DNA of 64,000 nucleotides from Rubripirellula amarantea. Lineage in GTDB: Bacteria; Planctomycetota; Planctomycetia; Pirellulales; Pirellulaceae. Positions within the stretch are counted from its first letter, which is position 1. Each line of letters begins with the position of its first letter. This document shows, piece after piece, positions 20,501-28,824 of this stretch. Below the pieces are notes generated by a model. That model was given only the letters and a program-made list of their open reading frames with translations, was not told the DNA's origin and did no database searches. The DNA lies in assembly GCF_007859865.1 (NCBI RefSeq), contig NZ_SJPI01000001.1, positions 2,725,337 through 2,789,336 of the forward strand, given 5' to 3'. Position numbers and translations under genes: made by a program.

Positions 20501-22183
20501 GGCACCCCAACGCAGCATGCGGTCAGCTAGATCGATCGCCACAACAGTACCCGCGCCGGTCGGACAGATCAAAACACCCGAGTGATAGGTTGGCATAGCG
20601 CCGCTGACACGGCGAATCGGATCCAGGTCGATGCCGCCCGATTCGACCGCCACCAAATGTTGTCGCCACACCTCGCTACCTGTGGTTGGTTCAAGACAAC
20701 ATAGGTTGATGTCGCCCGCAATCTCGACCAAAACGTACAATAAGCCTTCCAGTGGCAACGGCGGTCCCAAAAAGAACGCGTCAGCATAGGGCGAGGCTTG
20801 ATCCCCTTGTTGCCCGAGTCGCCACAGAAGCTTTCCTTCGGTTGCCATTTCTAAGGCGACCAATGTATTGGTGCGAGTATCGGCAGGACGCGTGCCACGC
20901 ATGTTCATTAAGGGACTCAGCGACATCGGGCTGACTTCCGCGAGGTCAGTCAACATAAAGGCGCGCTCTCCGTCACTGGTGACTTGACCGTATGGTACGT
21001 CGTTCCAAATGCGTTGTCGCAGTTCCTCAGCGCGATTGTCCTCGCCAGCTAATTGATCCAAAGATGTTTCGTCGTCGTCGAGCGTTTCGAAACTAGCTTG
21101 CCAGGGATAAGTCCAAACTCGTTTGCCAGTGCGATAGTCCACACCGACCAAACGTTCCGTCGTTTTCATCAACAATTGATTGCCGACCTTCAATGGTGTC
21201 CAACTCGGCGGTGGTAGCTTGCTCGTTGAAGCAAGTTCATCCGAAAGTGCGTTGACCATCTGGTCTTGAAGCGGCGTAGCGGTGGTTGGCAAACGCCAAC
21301 GCAAATTCGTGAGAGGCATTTGGCCAGCATCTGTGCCGTTGCGATCCGGCGATCCGCCAAACATCGCATGGTCGCCCGGGATGGAAGGATCGTAGTCGAT
21401 CGCAATAGAACAGTGTTCATTGAGCCAATTGGTGAACTGATCGTCTGACTCTATCGTGATCGTCAGATCTTCCTTGCCAGGAATCGAAATCGATTGACCG
21501 ACTACCGGCCCGGTCGATGGCAGCGGGCGACCCGAGCGTAAGCAGGCAATCGCATGCAACGTAAACGCGTGATTGCCGAGGTGCCTGATCGCACGCGGTT
21601 GCGTAGCGACTTCATCCAGCAATAACGAGGCAGCCAAGGGCCGCCCCAAATAAAACTCACGTTGGGCTAACAACCAGGATGCTTCATATCCTGGGTGGGT
21701 ATGAAAGTACCGTCGTCGCACCTCTGATACTTTTTGCCAGTCTCGTTGAGCAGCCGCTTCGGTGAGCATCTTACGAGCGATCGCGCCATATCGCAGTTCG
21801 TAAATTTCCATCGCATCAACGGAAAGTTCACCGATCATCTTTCTTGCTTGACGCAGCAAACTGTTCGACACAGCCGTCCCATCGGTAATCTCGTCAATCG
21901 CGAGAAAGAAATCCTGGCCAGCCAGATCACCGTCATCGTTGTTCGTATTTGCACGAGCAAGTAGGTCGCCAAGCTGAACAACGCCATCACCCCAACGTCC
22001 CTGATCAAGCGAGTCTTTAGCGTCGCTTAGCTTCTGTTCAATTCCGCGAGGTGCTTCGATGAACCGGCCCGATTGAGTGCCCATCAATGGACTGAATGGC
22101 CCCTGAGCACCACACCTCATCGTGAAAGGCACTGTCACTAAGGAAACAGTGATAGCCAGGAAGATCGTTCGGATTGCAATCAC
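17561..22183 (-). CDS. Secreted giant PQQ-like beta-propeller/TPR protein
   Basis: 1540 residues with a signal peptide (MIAIRTIFLAITVSLVTVPF, cleavage probably near residue 26). Repeated tryptophan-docking strands of PQQ-like propellers are spread over the chain (GKRVWTYPWQ near 340, GSEVWRQHL near 510, APAWTSERD near 650, ETIWRNSTAPKGG near 1210, GSVRWTREFDEPWG near 1430). A helical TPR-like stretch lies at about 735-800 (DPDNFEALVRKSELLIQRGQ). The C-terminus is highly acidic. Such proteins are common in planctomycetes; none of the classical PQQ-dehydrogenase catalytic residues is recognisable, so an enzymatic role should not be assumed. It is probably a periplasmic scaffold or sensor. It follows adk by 96 bases and may be read through from it. 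Confidence 0.85.
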   Translation of the reverse strand: MIAIRTIFLAITVSLVTVPFTMRCGAQGPFSPLMGTQSGRFIEAPRGIEQKLSDAKDSLDQGRWGDGVVQLGDLLARANTNNDDGDLAGQDFFLAIDEITDGTAVSNSLLRQARKMIGELSVDAMEIYELRYGAIARKMLTEAAAQRDWQKVSEVRRRYFHTHPGYEASWLLAQREFYLGRPLAASLLLDEVATQPRAIRHLGNHAFTLHAIACLRSGRPLPSTGPVVGQSISIPGKEDLTITIESDDQFTNWLNEHCSIAIDYDPSIPGDHAMFGGSPDRNGTDAGQMPLTNLRWRLPTTATPLQDQMVNALSDELASTSKLPPPSWTPLKVGNQLLMKTTERLVGVDYRTGKRVWTYPWQASFETLDDDETSLDQLAGEDNRAEELRQRIWNDVPYGQVTSDGERAFMLTDLAEVSPMSLSPLMNMRGTRPADTRTNTLVALEMATEGKLLWRLGQQGDQASPYADAFFLGPPLPLEGLLYVLVEIAGDINLCCLEPTTGSEVWRQHLVAVESGGIDLDPIRRVSGAMPTYHSGVLICPTGAGTVVAIDLADRMLRWGASFERSSEATRVHTRGRGFSSASLMQRWDNGVAVTKDTTVLVTPPESEHLFAFDLMDGSLKFPPKDRINMRYLAGIRDNKFYVVGADRVRAYDLDSGAPAWTSERDMLSAGQQINGRGLFGNDDYLLPTTTNQLIRLSLADGSVLQRRSTKYPLGNMIAVDGEVIVQGPDSLSVAFGEASLEPVVNRMLSEDPDNFEALVRKSELLIQRGQRIEAMDYLQRARVMQPANDEVLMLSVSAMLGVLRDDPSEGEKFVDELTQLIDQPAQAIELLSLRAQAAMKQGDPEVASERLIELSFLLLDEKSSHTIAQDVISDPTRFCSLDAWVAARMSEVHELADRQQKQRIRDRIDAACSAKLDSSVSQLRQLSHQFEGWHGIGPVKRELIRRHRENEEYLAIERLLIGSRVSPILDAESFTPDELVELCSNYADAMMYQDAAAILEQLSQIEGLEPNQIERLDEITKLTNAVNGEYEWPAPVTLKWPSTRSPAAARFMSTSTHKTATLSGLTFDGWRLVTEPNAQLAIRDSSGGSHPLAINGAMQNDSDYKEANISGGLMMITMASQLMCIDLAHVEKNDGEGIMWTKGLTGDGSPLAQSRRSTTPFGDEVVRYNINASTPSKVISEFTVGPILGDRIAVLQGGDLYVIDLMTSETIWRNSTAPKGGNVVCKGNQIAVVSESSREIAIFDLRDGRLIEKKPWTQGFIWESAGPYVLAYSATDPSRKTHNIRLVDPFNDAVVLEQESLSVNRRSTVAPSAYGDVSDGRYLGWMQSDGQALIWDLVTGKEISRPETPVIEDLQGIKTLRLDGQLLLLPRRKFDRTPTPGKTETVTNGGAQHQTMHAAIAVDLQDGSVRWTREFDEPWGCTLTQPADTPLMLLTRSPVSSSISTRVRKKWLDLLAIDVQDGKDAVSRFEKPIHVGNNALETRIVVQGALNRMIANIGTDEVVHFRFGPLPPGETTGEEGELSEDELSEDDDMVEDLFE

Positions 22184-22279
22184 GTTCTAAGACCGATGAT
22201 GAAGTGTAAGAAGCCTAGCGAGCTGATACTGCATTGTACGCTTTCTTAGGCAATTTGGGCCGGGGCTTTGCCGACGCCT

Positions 22280-22846
22280 TTACTCATTAGTCTCGATCAT
22301 TGCCAGCAAGTTTGCGAACACCGTTTCCGCCGATTGCATCGCATCAATTGGGCGGATGAGTCCTCGGTCGGCGTAGTAATCAATCACCGGCCGTGTTCGG
22401 GCCTGGTACACGCTCAAGCGATTGGCGATCGTTTCAGGCGTGTCATCAACTCGGCCTTCGAGTTCCGATCGCCGTATCATCCGGCGGATCAGTTCATCGT
22501 CACTGGCAACCAACTGGAAAACATGGTCAAGCTGGCCATTCCGCTGATCTAAATGGGTGTCAAACAGTTCAGCCTGCACAACGGTTCGTGGAAAACCATC
22601 GAGCAAGTATCCTGATCTGCAGTCCGATTCACTGATTCGACACGAAACCATACTCATGACGAATTGATCGGGTGCAAGATTGCCGCCGTCGATGAAACCC
22701 GCGACCATCGGGCCGTCATGGGTATTGTCTCGTTTCCACCTCAGCATCTCGCCGGTCGATAGGTGCGGGACACCTAGATGTTTTGACAATCGACGACACT
22801 GGGTGCCTTTGCCTGAACCTGGTGGCCCGATGAAAACGATACGCAT
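22280..22846 (-). CDS. adk: Adenylate kinase, short-LID form
   Basis: 188 residues. It begins MRIVFIGPPGSGKGTQCRRL, the P-loop at about 7-15, followed by LSTGEMLR and GYLLDGFPRTVVQAE (AMP-binding site, near 80-95). It converts ATP and AMP to two ADP. The region after RRSELEGRVDDTPETI passes directly to the last helices, so the zinc-binding LID insertion of long-form enzymes is missing. It is the last conserved gene of the spc-type operon, 228 bases after secY. The usual followers (map, infA, rpmJ, rpsM, rpsK, rpoA, rplQ) are not present in the window. Confidence 0.96.
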   Translation of the reverse strand: MRIVFIGPPGSGKGTQCRRLSKHLGVPHLSTGEMLRWKRDNTHDGPMVAGFIDGGNLAPDQFVMSMVSCRISESDCRSGYLLDGFPRTVVQAELFDTHLDQRNGQLDHVFQLVASDDELIRRMIRRSELEGRVDDTPETIANRLSVYQARTRPVIDYYADRGLIRPIDAMQSAETVFANLLAMIETNE

Positions 22847-23074
22847 CGCTGGCTTCCAACTGATGGCTAGTGATCACACCGCAGTCTTGGCCTGCCACGG
22901 CCAAACTGCCATGCCGGGAAACCAAACTACGTTTACTCGAAAAAGCGAAGTCCGAACATAAACGTAGTCAATCACGGGGCGACTTCGGCATCGCGACTTT
23001 GGCAGCCATATGCCATGCCGAAAAGCTGAACACTATTCGCGAGGACAGGCCTCCGACGGCGCTCAAACGAGGTG

Positions 23075-24469
23075 TTAAACCACCGGTGAAACGCCGCCAC
23101 CGGCACCTTCAAGCAGACCGCGGTAGTTTCGCATTACCAAGTGCGAGTCGATCTTTTGGACCAAGTCGAACGCTACGCTAACCGCAATCAACAATCCCGT
23201 ACCACCGTAGAACCCAGCGATCGAGTAAGGAACCCCAAGGGAACCGTAAACGATAGTGGGGACAATCGCGACGATCGAAAGGAACGCCGCACCGACGTAG
23301 GTGATTCGGACCATCACTTTTTCGAGGTAATCAGTCGTTCGTTTACCTGGTCGGTGTCCCGGGATGAATGTTCCGCTGTCGCGAAGGTTGTCGGACATCT
23401 CCTTGGGATTGAACGTGATCGCCGTCCAGAAGTAGCAAAAGAAGAAAATCAGAACGACGTAAAGCATGTTGAATACAAACGAACCCTGGTCGTTGAGCGT
23501 CAGCCCGGCAAAGTTAAATGGTTTGAACAACACACTTTCGCTGCCGACAAAGCTGGCCAATCCACCAAACATCAATCCAGGGATGATCAACAAGCTGCTA
23601 GCGAAGATGATTGGCATCACGCCCGCTTGATTAATTCGCAAAGGCAAGTGTTGACGCGTACCACCGTAAACACGGCGCCCGCGGGTGAACTTGGCCGATT
23701 GAGTTGGGATTTTTCGTTGACCGAGCGTGATGAACACCACGCCAAATACCACGCCGACGAAAAGGACAATCAGCAAGACCAGGGTCTCGATGCCAATTTG
23801 ACCTCGGCTAAGACCGGTCAGTTCGGTTTTCATATTACGGATCAACTCGTACATCGCCTTTGGCATCTGCGCGAGGATACCGGCCATGATCAAAAGACTG
23901 ATCCCATTGCCAATTCCGTGTTCGTCAATTTGTTCGCCGAGCCACATTAGGAAGACCGTTCCGCAGGTCATGACCAAGACAGCAACCATCTGCCAGCCCC
24001 AGAACAGTGTTCCATCAGCCGAGGTAAAGTTAGGGTTGATGTTCCCGTTTCCACCCGGGCCGCCCGACATCAACATGAACTTCAAGTACATGTAGCTTTG
24101 CACCACGCAGATCAGCACGGTCAGATATCGCGTGTATTCATTGAGCTTCTTACGTCCAGCTTCGCCTTCTTTTTTTAGTTCTTCGAGCGGTTTGTAGACG
24201 CTTCCGAGGAGCTGGAAGATAATCGACGCTGAAATATACGGCATGATTCCCAGGCCGAAGATGGTCGCTTGACGAAGATCGCTTGCAGCAAACACAGTGA
24301 TCTTTTCAAAGAACTCCGATGCCGTTCCGCCCGCGTCCGACAAGTTTGTCGCGATCATGGGAAGAGGGATATGAAATCCAATGCGATAGATGGCAAGCAG
24401 ACCAATGGTCAGCATGATCTTTTTGCGAAGTTCGGGGATCGAAAAAATGATTCGCAGCTTTTCGAACAT
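23075..24469 (-). CDS. secY: Preprotein translocase subunit SecY
   Basis: 464 residues with ten predicted membrane segments. Family landmarks: YRIGFHIPLP near 28, GIMPYISASIIFQLL near 75, HGIGNGISLLIMAGI near 183, LPLRINQAGVMPIIFASSLL near 275, and NPKEMSDNLRDSGTFIPGHR near 350 followed by PGKRTTDYLEKVM, the cytoplasmic loop that contacts SecA and the ribosome. SecY forms the protein-conducting channel with SecE and SecG. It follows rplO after an unusually long 236-base spacer that holds a perfect hairpin (24623-24649), while in many bacteria the two genes nearly touch. Confidence 0.97.
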   Translation of the reverse strand: MFEKLRIIFSIPELRKKIMLTIGLLAIYRIGFHIPLPMIATNLSDAGGTASEFFEKITVFAASDLRQATIFGLGIMPYISASIIFQLLGSVYKPLEELKKEGEAGRKKLNEYTRYLTVLICVVQSYMYLKFMLMSGGPGGNGNINPNFTSADGTLFWGWQMVAVLVMTCGTVFLMWLGEQIDEHGIGNGISLLIMAGILAQMPKAMYELIRNMKTELTGLSRGQIGIETLVLLIVLFVGVVFGVVFITLGQRKIPTQSAKFTRGRRVYGGTRQHLPLRINQAGVMPIIFASSLLIIPGLMFGGLASFVGSESVLFKPFNFAGLTLNDQGSFVFNMLYVVLIFFFCYFWTAITFNPKEMSDNLRDSGTFIPGHRPGKRTTDYLEKVMVRITYVGAAFLSIVAIVPTIVYGSLGVPYSIAGFYGGTGLLIAVSVAFDLVQKIDSHLVMRNYRGLLEGAGGGVSPVV

Positions 24470-24622
24470 GCGGATAATCCGTCAAGAAAGTCTCGCGGAA
24501 CGTGCGAGAGCGGGGAATGTTGGAGGTGTTTCGCGGAAGTGTAGCGACTTGCCGGGAAACGATCGAGAGGGATGTGAGCTCGGGATCGCTTTGCCGAACA
24601 ACGCTCCCAATTCATGCGGAAA

Positions 24623-24649
24623 GCCGTATGTCGCAAAGCTCCATACGGC
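24623..24649 (-). other. Hairpin between rplO and secY
   Basis: GCCGTATG and CATACGGC form a perfect 8-bp stem with an 11-base loop, about 57 bases after the rplO stop. There is no T-run, so attenuation or RNA processing is more likely than full termination. Confidence 0.5.
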
Positions 24650-24705
24650 CTACGTTGATCGGCAAGTCTTAGGTTGTAATCGAGTGCCCGAAGGCGACTC
24701 GTGGC

Positions 24706-25197
24706 CTACGACTTTTTGAGTGCTTCGACGCGCTCGTCAGGTGTTCGCTTGGAAACGATCTTATTGATCGAACCACCAGCCGCGGTGATCTTTTCTTCAG
24801 CCGACTTGCTAAAGCGGTGAACGGATACCTTCAGCTTCTTGGTGATTTCGCCTTCACCGAGAACTTTGACTTCGTCAAAGGTTCCTTTGGCGATGTTCTT
24901 CTTCGACAACGCTTCGATGGTGACTTCATCACCGTCGTTGAAGCAATCGTTCAGACGGCCAACGTTGATGGCGAACACTTCCGTAGCCCAGCGGTTATTG
25001 AAACCACGCTTGGGAATACGGCGGAACATAGGCATCGTGCCGCCCTGGAAGTTTGGCTTTCGGCTGTAACCGCTGCGGCTCTTGTGACCGTTGTGACCAC
25101 GACCTGAAGTTTTACCATGACCACTACCGGAGCCACGACCGATGCGTTTGCGAGGGCGGTTCTTCTGAATACCGCGATGGACGTCGTTAAGTTGCAT
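24706..25197 (-). CDS. rplO: 50S ribosomal protein L15
   Basis: 163 residues, slightly longer than usual. It begins [20 protein letters not shown] and continues with the glycine-rich [22 protein letters not shown] typical of L15, then [20 protein letters not shown]15 is a late-assembling protein of the large subunit that penetrates 23S rRNA. It follows rpsE after 146 bases in which no L30 gene can be found. Confidence 0.97.
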   Translation of the reverse strand: MQLNDVHRGIQKNRPRKRIGRGSGSGHGKTSGRGHNGHKSRSGYSRKPNFQGGTMPMFRRIPKRGFNNRWATEVFAINVGRLNDCFNDGDEVTIEALSKKNIAKGTFDEVKVLGEGEITKKLKVSVHRFSKSAEEKITAAGGSINKIVSKRTPDERVEALKKS

Positions 25198-25343
25198 GAT
25201 TCGGTGCTAAGGGCTGACGACGCGGGGCAAATGAACTACCGAGCGTCTGATTTCTTGACTGTTGTTGGTTGTTCGCTTGAGAAGCCTCAATCTTGAGGCT
25301 TAGCAAGTGAGTTTTATTCCAGGCGAACTGCCTGGCGAATGTT

Positions 25344-25904
25344 TTAGTGATGTTTGACCGCAAGATCCGCTGGGTCCAATCCTCGAAGTGCCGCAACTTG
25401 CTCGACGGTGCGAAGCTTCGACAATGCGTCGACGGTTGCTTTGACCAGGGTGACCGGGTTATTGGTTCCGAAAGACTTGGTCAAAATGTCGTGAATACCC
25501 GTTGCTTCGCAAACGGCACGAACGGCTTGACCAGCGATGATACCAGTACCAGCACCGGCGGGAAGCAGGATAACCTTCGCGGCACCGTAGTGACCGATCA
25601 CTTGGTGAGGAATCGAGCCATCGACAAGTGGCACATCGATCATCATCAAGCTGGCTTGCTTTTGAGCCTTCTGAACGCTTGGTGGAACTTCGTTGGCTTT
25701 ACCGTAACCCCAGCCGACTTTGCCGTTGGCATCGCCCACAACGACCATGGCTGCGAAACTGAAACGTCGACCACCTTTAACTACGGCAGCACAACGCTTG
25801 ATCTTTACGACGCGATCAATCAGGCCTTCGGCCAGTTGAGGTTGGTCGTCTTGTTTGCGGGGCTTTCGACCACCACTACCGCGATTTTGTTGTGCGTTAC
25901 TAAT
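25344..25904 (-). CDS. rpsE: 30S ribosomal protein S5, probable ATT start
   Basis: The frame contains the full S5 core: DRVVKIKRCAAVVKGGRRFS, FAAMVVVGDANGKVGWGYGK and the C-terminal half with GTGIIAGQAVRAVCEATGI. An ATG at 25748 lies inside the conserved double-stranded-RNA-binding domain and would cut off essential residues. Upstream the frame is open back to the rplR stop at 25947-25949 but contains no ATG, GTG or TTG. The best initiator is ATT at 25902-25904, preceded by GAGGA with about seven bases spacing, giving 186 residues beginning ISNAQQNRGSGG. ATT starts are known for E. coli infC. A CTG further in, or a sequence error, cannot be excluded. S5 acts in decoding fidelity. Confidence 0.88.
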   Translation of the reverse strand: MSNAQQNRGSGGRKPRKQDDQPQLAEGLIDRVVKIKRCAAVVKGGRRFSFAAMVVVGDANGKVGWGYGKANEVPPSVQKAQKQASLMMIDVPLVDGSIPHQVIGHYGAAKVILLPAGAGTGIIAGQAVRAVCEATGIHDILTKSFGTNNPVTLVKATVDALSKLRTVEQVAALRGLDPADLAVKHH

Positions 25905-25946
25905 GACTTTGTCCTCGTAGAGAGGGATTAAATGTTGTTGGGTGTG

Positions 25947-26315
25947 TTAGAGATTCAAACCGGCTTCACGAGCGGCGTCGGCAAATGCCTTGACGCGGCC
26001 ATGATAGCGATTGTGACCACGATCGAGCTTCACTTGCGTGATGCCGGCCGCCGTAGCCTTTTCTGCGAGCAGCTTACCAATTTCTGCCGCCGCATCACAG
26101 TTGCCACCGTTCTTGACCTTCGGGCTAACGCCCTTGTCGCGAGTGCTGGCACTGACAAGCGTCTTACCAGCCAAATCGTCTACGAGTTGGCAACTGAAGT
26201 GCTTAAGCGATCGGTGAATGCACAAACGCGGATGATCAGCCGAGCCACGAAGCTTGTTGCGAACGTGGTTACGACGTCGGAGTCGACGCTTGTTGAGGAT
26301 TTTGTTCTTGTCCAT
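25947..26315 (-). CDS. rplR: 50S ribosomal protein L18
   Basis: 122 residues: an arginine-rich N-terminus (MDKNKILNKRRLRRRNHVRN), the core RLCIHRSLKHFSCQLVDD, and DRGHNRYHGRVKAFADAARE at the C-terminus, all typical of L18, which binds 5S rRNA with L5. It follows rplF by 81 bases. Its TAA stop is in the same frame as rpsE, so the rpsE frame is bounded exactly by this stop. Confidence 0.97.
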   Translation of the reverse strand: MDKNKILNKRRLRRRNHVRNKLRGSADHPRLCIHRSLKHFSCQLVDDLAGKTLVSASTRDKGVSPKVKNGGNCDAAAEIGKLLAEKATAAGITQVKLDRGHNRYHGRVKAFADAAREAGLNL

Positions 26316-26396
26316 CGTATTTCCGATCGGTTGTGGATCGGCTTCAAGGTGTATTGGACGGTTGGGTAATAAATAGGGGTGAGGTCAGAGTCGCGA

Positions 26397-26942
26397 CTAC
26401 TTAGCTGCCGACTTACCTGGCTTAATCTTGACTTGTTCGCCTTGGTAGCGAACGCCCTTGCCCTTGTAAGGTTCAGGCTTGCGTAGGGCTCGGACTTCAG
26501 CGGCAAACTGGCCAACACGCTGCTTGTCACAACCGGTGACAACCACGTGAGTTTGGTCAGGGCACGTTACTTGAAGGTCCGCTGGGATTTTCTTGTGCAG
26601 TTCGTTGGCAAAGCCGACTCGCAATTGAAGCGTGTCGCCGGAGATTGCCGCAAGGTAACCGACACCGATGATTTCGAGCTTCTTTTCGTAGCCCTTGGTG
26701 ACGCCCTCGATCATGTTGGCGATCACGGCGCGGGTTAGCCCGTGAAAGGCTCGAGACTCTCGCTCGTCGCTATCGCGTGTCACAACCGCCTCGGTGCCGT
26801 CATCATTGATGGTGACACTGACTTCTGGACGGTGGGTGAACGTCAACTTGCCCTTGGGGCCTTCGGCGTTGATCGTATTGCCATCGAGCGACAGCTTGGC
26901 GCCTCCCGAAATGGCAACCGGTTTTTTTCCGATACGGCTCAT
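26397..26942 (-). CDS. rplF: 50S ribosomal protein L6
   Basis: 181 residues starting MSRIGKKPVAISGGAKLSLD, with LTRAVIANMIEGVTKGYEKKLEIIGVGY in the middle and the C-terminal PEPYKGKGVRYQGEQVKIK signature split across about 155-172. L6 sits near the sarcin-ricin loop and the factor-binding site. It follows rpsH in the leftward operon with an 85-base spacer. Confidence 0.97.
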   Translation of the reverse strand: MSRIGKKPVAISGGAKLSLDGNTINAEGPKGKLTFTHRPEVSVTINDDGTEAVVTRDSDERESRAFHGLTRAVIANMIEGVTKGYEKKLEIIGVGYLAAISGDTLQLRVGFANELHKKIPADLQVTCPDQTHVVVTGCDKQRVGQFAAEVRALRKPEPYKGKGVRYQGEQVKIKPGKSAAK

Positions 26943-27027
26943 GATAAATGCTTCTAAGAACGGTTAAGTGGTTTGTAGGTGGGGGTGGCTGGCGAGTGTC
27001 GGTTCAAATGACTTCGCCAGCTCATGA

Positions 27028-27426
27028 CTAAGCGACTTCGCAGAGAACTTCGCCGCCAATGTTGTCGCGGCGTGCTTCGCGATCGCTGAGCACACCCTTG
27101 CTGGTGCTAATGATTCGGATACCAAGTCCGCCAAGAATCGGCTTCAGACCCTTGCTGTGCGAGTACAATCGCCGACCAGGCTTGCTGACTCGCTTGATCG
27201 TTTGGATCACGCGTTCGCCATTGGGGCCGTACTTGAGTTCCAATCGCAGCGTTGCGGATGGGTTCTCTTCGTCGACTTCTTTCCAATCCCAAATGAAACC
27301 TTCTCGTTTGAGAACATCAGCGATGCCACGCTTGAAGCGGCTCGTAGGAATGTCGACAAACGGTTTCTCTACGCTCACCGCGTTGCGGATGCGAGTGAGC
27401 ATGTCGGCGATAGGATCAGTCATCAT
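27028..27426 (-). CDS. rpsH: 30S ribosomal protein S8
   Basis: 132 residues. It begins MMTDPIADMLTRIRNAVSVE and ends with GGLGIRIISTSKGVLSDREA then RRDNIGGEVLCEVA, the S8 C-terminal signature. S8 binds helix 21 of 16S rRNA and in E. coli represses the spc operon at rplE mRNA; whether that regulation exists here cannot be told. The upstream spacer to rpsN is 70 bases. Confidence 0.97.
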   Translation of the reverse strand: MMTDPIADMLTRIRNAVSVEKPFVDIPTSRFKRGIADVLKREGFIWDWKEVDEENPSATLRLELKYGPNGERVIQTIKRVSKPGRRLYSHSKGLKPILGGLGIRIISTSKGVLSDREARRDNIGGEVLCEVA

Positions 27427-27496
27427 GGTGGTGGGTGCTCCCTGTGCTTTCCGTTTTCAGGAAAGACTTATGGGCAAATTCAGGTTTGTGTGTGGG

Positions 27497-27682
27497 TTAC
27501 CAGCTCGCCTTACGAACGCCAGGAATCTTCCCAGCGTTGGCGTTTTCACGGAAGCAAATACGGCACAAGCCGAACTTGCGATAAACGCTACGGGGACGTC
27601 CGCAGAAGTTACAGCGATTCTCTTTACGGGAGCTGAACTTCGGGGGACGCTTTGCCTTGGCGACTTTGGATTTGCTAGCCAC
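27497..27682 (-). CDS. rpsN: 30S ribosomal protein S14, zinc-binding type
   Basis: 61 residues, the short zinc (type Z) form. It carries [20 protein letters not shown] followed by IC, i.e. two CxxC knuckles at about 24-27 and 40-43. The C-terminus [11 protein letters not shown] is the standard S14 end. S14 helps assemble the 30S head. It lies between rplE and rpsH as in other spc operons. Confidence 0.97.
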   Translation of the reverse strand: MASKSKVAKAKRPPKFSSRKENRCNFCGRPRSVYRKFGLCRICFRENANAGKIPGVRKASW

Positions 27683-27743
27683 AGTGAACTCTAAATTAGG
27701 GCTTAAATGTAATGGGGTCGAGGTTTCGTTATCGAGTCGCTAA

Positions 27744-28316
27744 TTAAGCGGCTTCGGTTTTCTTGTTGGCATCTTTGAACGGCATGCCGAAGAGCAACAG
27801 CAATTCGCGTGCTTCCTCGTTCGTCTTGGCACTGGTCACGAACGTGATGTTCATGCCCTGTGGCCGCGTGAACTTGTCAGGGTTCAGTTCGGGGAAAACC
27901 AATTGCTCGGTCAAACCCAATGTGTAGTTCCCACGACCATCAAAGGCCTTGGGGCTGATTCCTCGAAAGTCACGAACCCGTGGCAAAACGATGGAGATCA
28001 AACGATCCATGAATTCGTACATGCGTTGGCGACGCATCGTTACCATGCAACCGATCGGCATTCCCTCGCGGAGACGGAAGTTCGCGATCGACTGACGGGC
28101 AAGCGTGATCACTGGCTTTTGGCCAGCCATTTGAGTCATGGCATCGAATGCCAAGTCAAGGATCTTCTTGTCGCCAATGGCCTGTCCGACACCCATGTTC
28201 AACGCAATCTTTTCGACTCGAGGAACTTGATGAGGATTGGTGTAGCCGAACTTCTCCACCATCGCTTGGCGAATGGTGTCCTCGTATCGGACTTGCATGC
28301 GGGGTTTATCGGACAT
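27744..28316 (-). CDS. rplE: 50S ribosomal protein L5
   Basis: 190 residues. It contains KIALNMGVGQAIGDKKILD, GQKPVITLARQSIANFRLRE, GMPIGCMVTMRRQRMYEFMD and RDFRGISPKAFDGRGNYTLG, characteristic of L5, which carries 5S rRNA and contacts the P-site tRNA. The first residues MSDKPRMQVRYEDTIRQAM align well with the family start. It follows rplX after 98 bases. Confidence 0.97.
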   Translation of the reverse strand: MSDKPRMQVRYEDTIRQAMVEKFGYTNPHQVPRVEKIALNMGVGQAIGDKKILDLAFDAMTQMAGQKPVITLARQSIANFRLREGMPIGCMVTMRRQRMYEFMDRLISIVLPRVRDFRGISPKAFDGRGNYTLGLTEQLVFPELNPDKFTRPQGMNITFVTSAKTNEEARELLLLFGMPFKDANKKTEAA

Positions 28317-28414
28317 GGGATTCAGTTTTTAGCGTTTGGCTGTAGCTGGTGTTTGATTGGGGGTACCGAGGAGACTCTGGGAGGCTTCGCGGTATAGCTT
28401 CTTCTGGCGACTGT

Positions 28415-28762
28415 TTACTTGGCTGCGTGTTGGGCACGAGCTGGGGCAATCTTGTCGATCGTTTTGCCGCTCTTCTTTGCGAAACGTTCTTTACTTCCGT
28501 CGGCAAGGAACCGAACACCGATCTTGGTCGGTTCGCCAGTGCTTGGGTCAAGCAACATCACGTTGGAAGCACTGATGGGCATCTCTTTGTTAAGACGTCC
28601 ACCTTGCGGGTTCTTTTGACTGCGTCGGACGTGCTTCCATACTCGGCCAGCACCTTCGACGATGACCTTGTTGGCCTTACGGTCGACCACGATGATCTTA
28701 CCTTTGTGGCCCTTGTCGGCCCCGGTAATCACAGTGACTTCATCATTAACGCGAAATTTCAT
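28415..28762 (-). CDS. rplX: 50S ribosomal protein L24
   Basis: 115 residues. The N-terminal KOW motif reads VNDEVTVITGADKGHKGKII, and the protein continues with VIVEGAGRVWKHVRRSQKNP and PISASNVMLLDPSTGEPTKIG. L24 is one of the two initiator proteins of large-subunit assembly. The C-terminal 25 residues are lysine/alanine-rich and extend slightly past the usual end. Confidence 0.97.
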   Translation of the reverse strand: MKFRVNDEVTVITGADKGHKGKIIVVDRKANKVIVEGAGRVWKHVRRSQKNPQGGRLNKEMPISASNVMLLDPSTGEPTKIGVRFLADGSKERFAKKSGKTIDKIAPARAQHAAK

Positions 28763-28824
28763 GGTTCTTCTAAACGGTTAGCGGTTCGCTACTTGTCTTG
28801 TTGGTTCAGTGGTCGGCGGAGAGC

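Noticed and set aside
17561..22183. PQQ-dependent dehydrogenase
   Set aside because: Only propeller repeats are visible; the catalytic and calcium-binding residues of quinoprotein dehydrogenases are not recognisable.
25187..25396. 69-codon minus frame in the rpsE-rplO spacer as possible L30
   Set aside because: It overlaps both genes and has no resemblance to L30 motifs.
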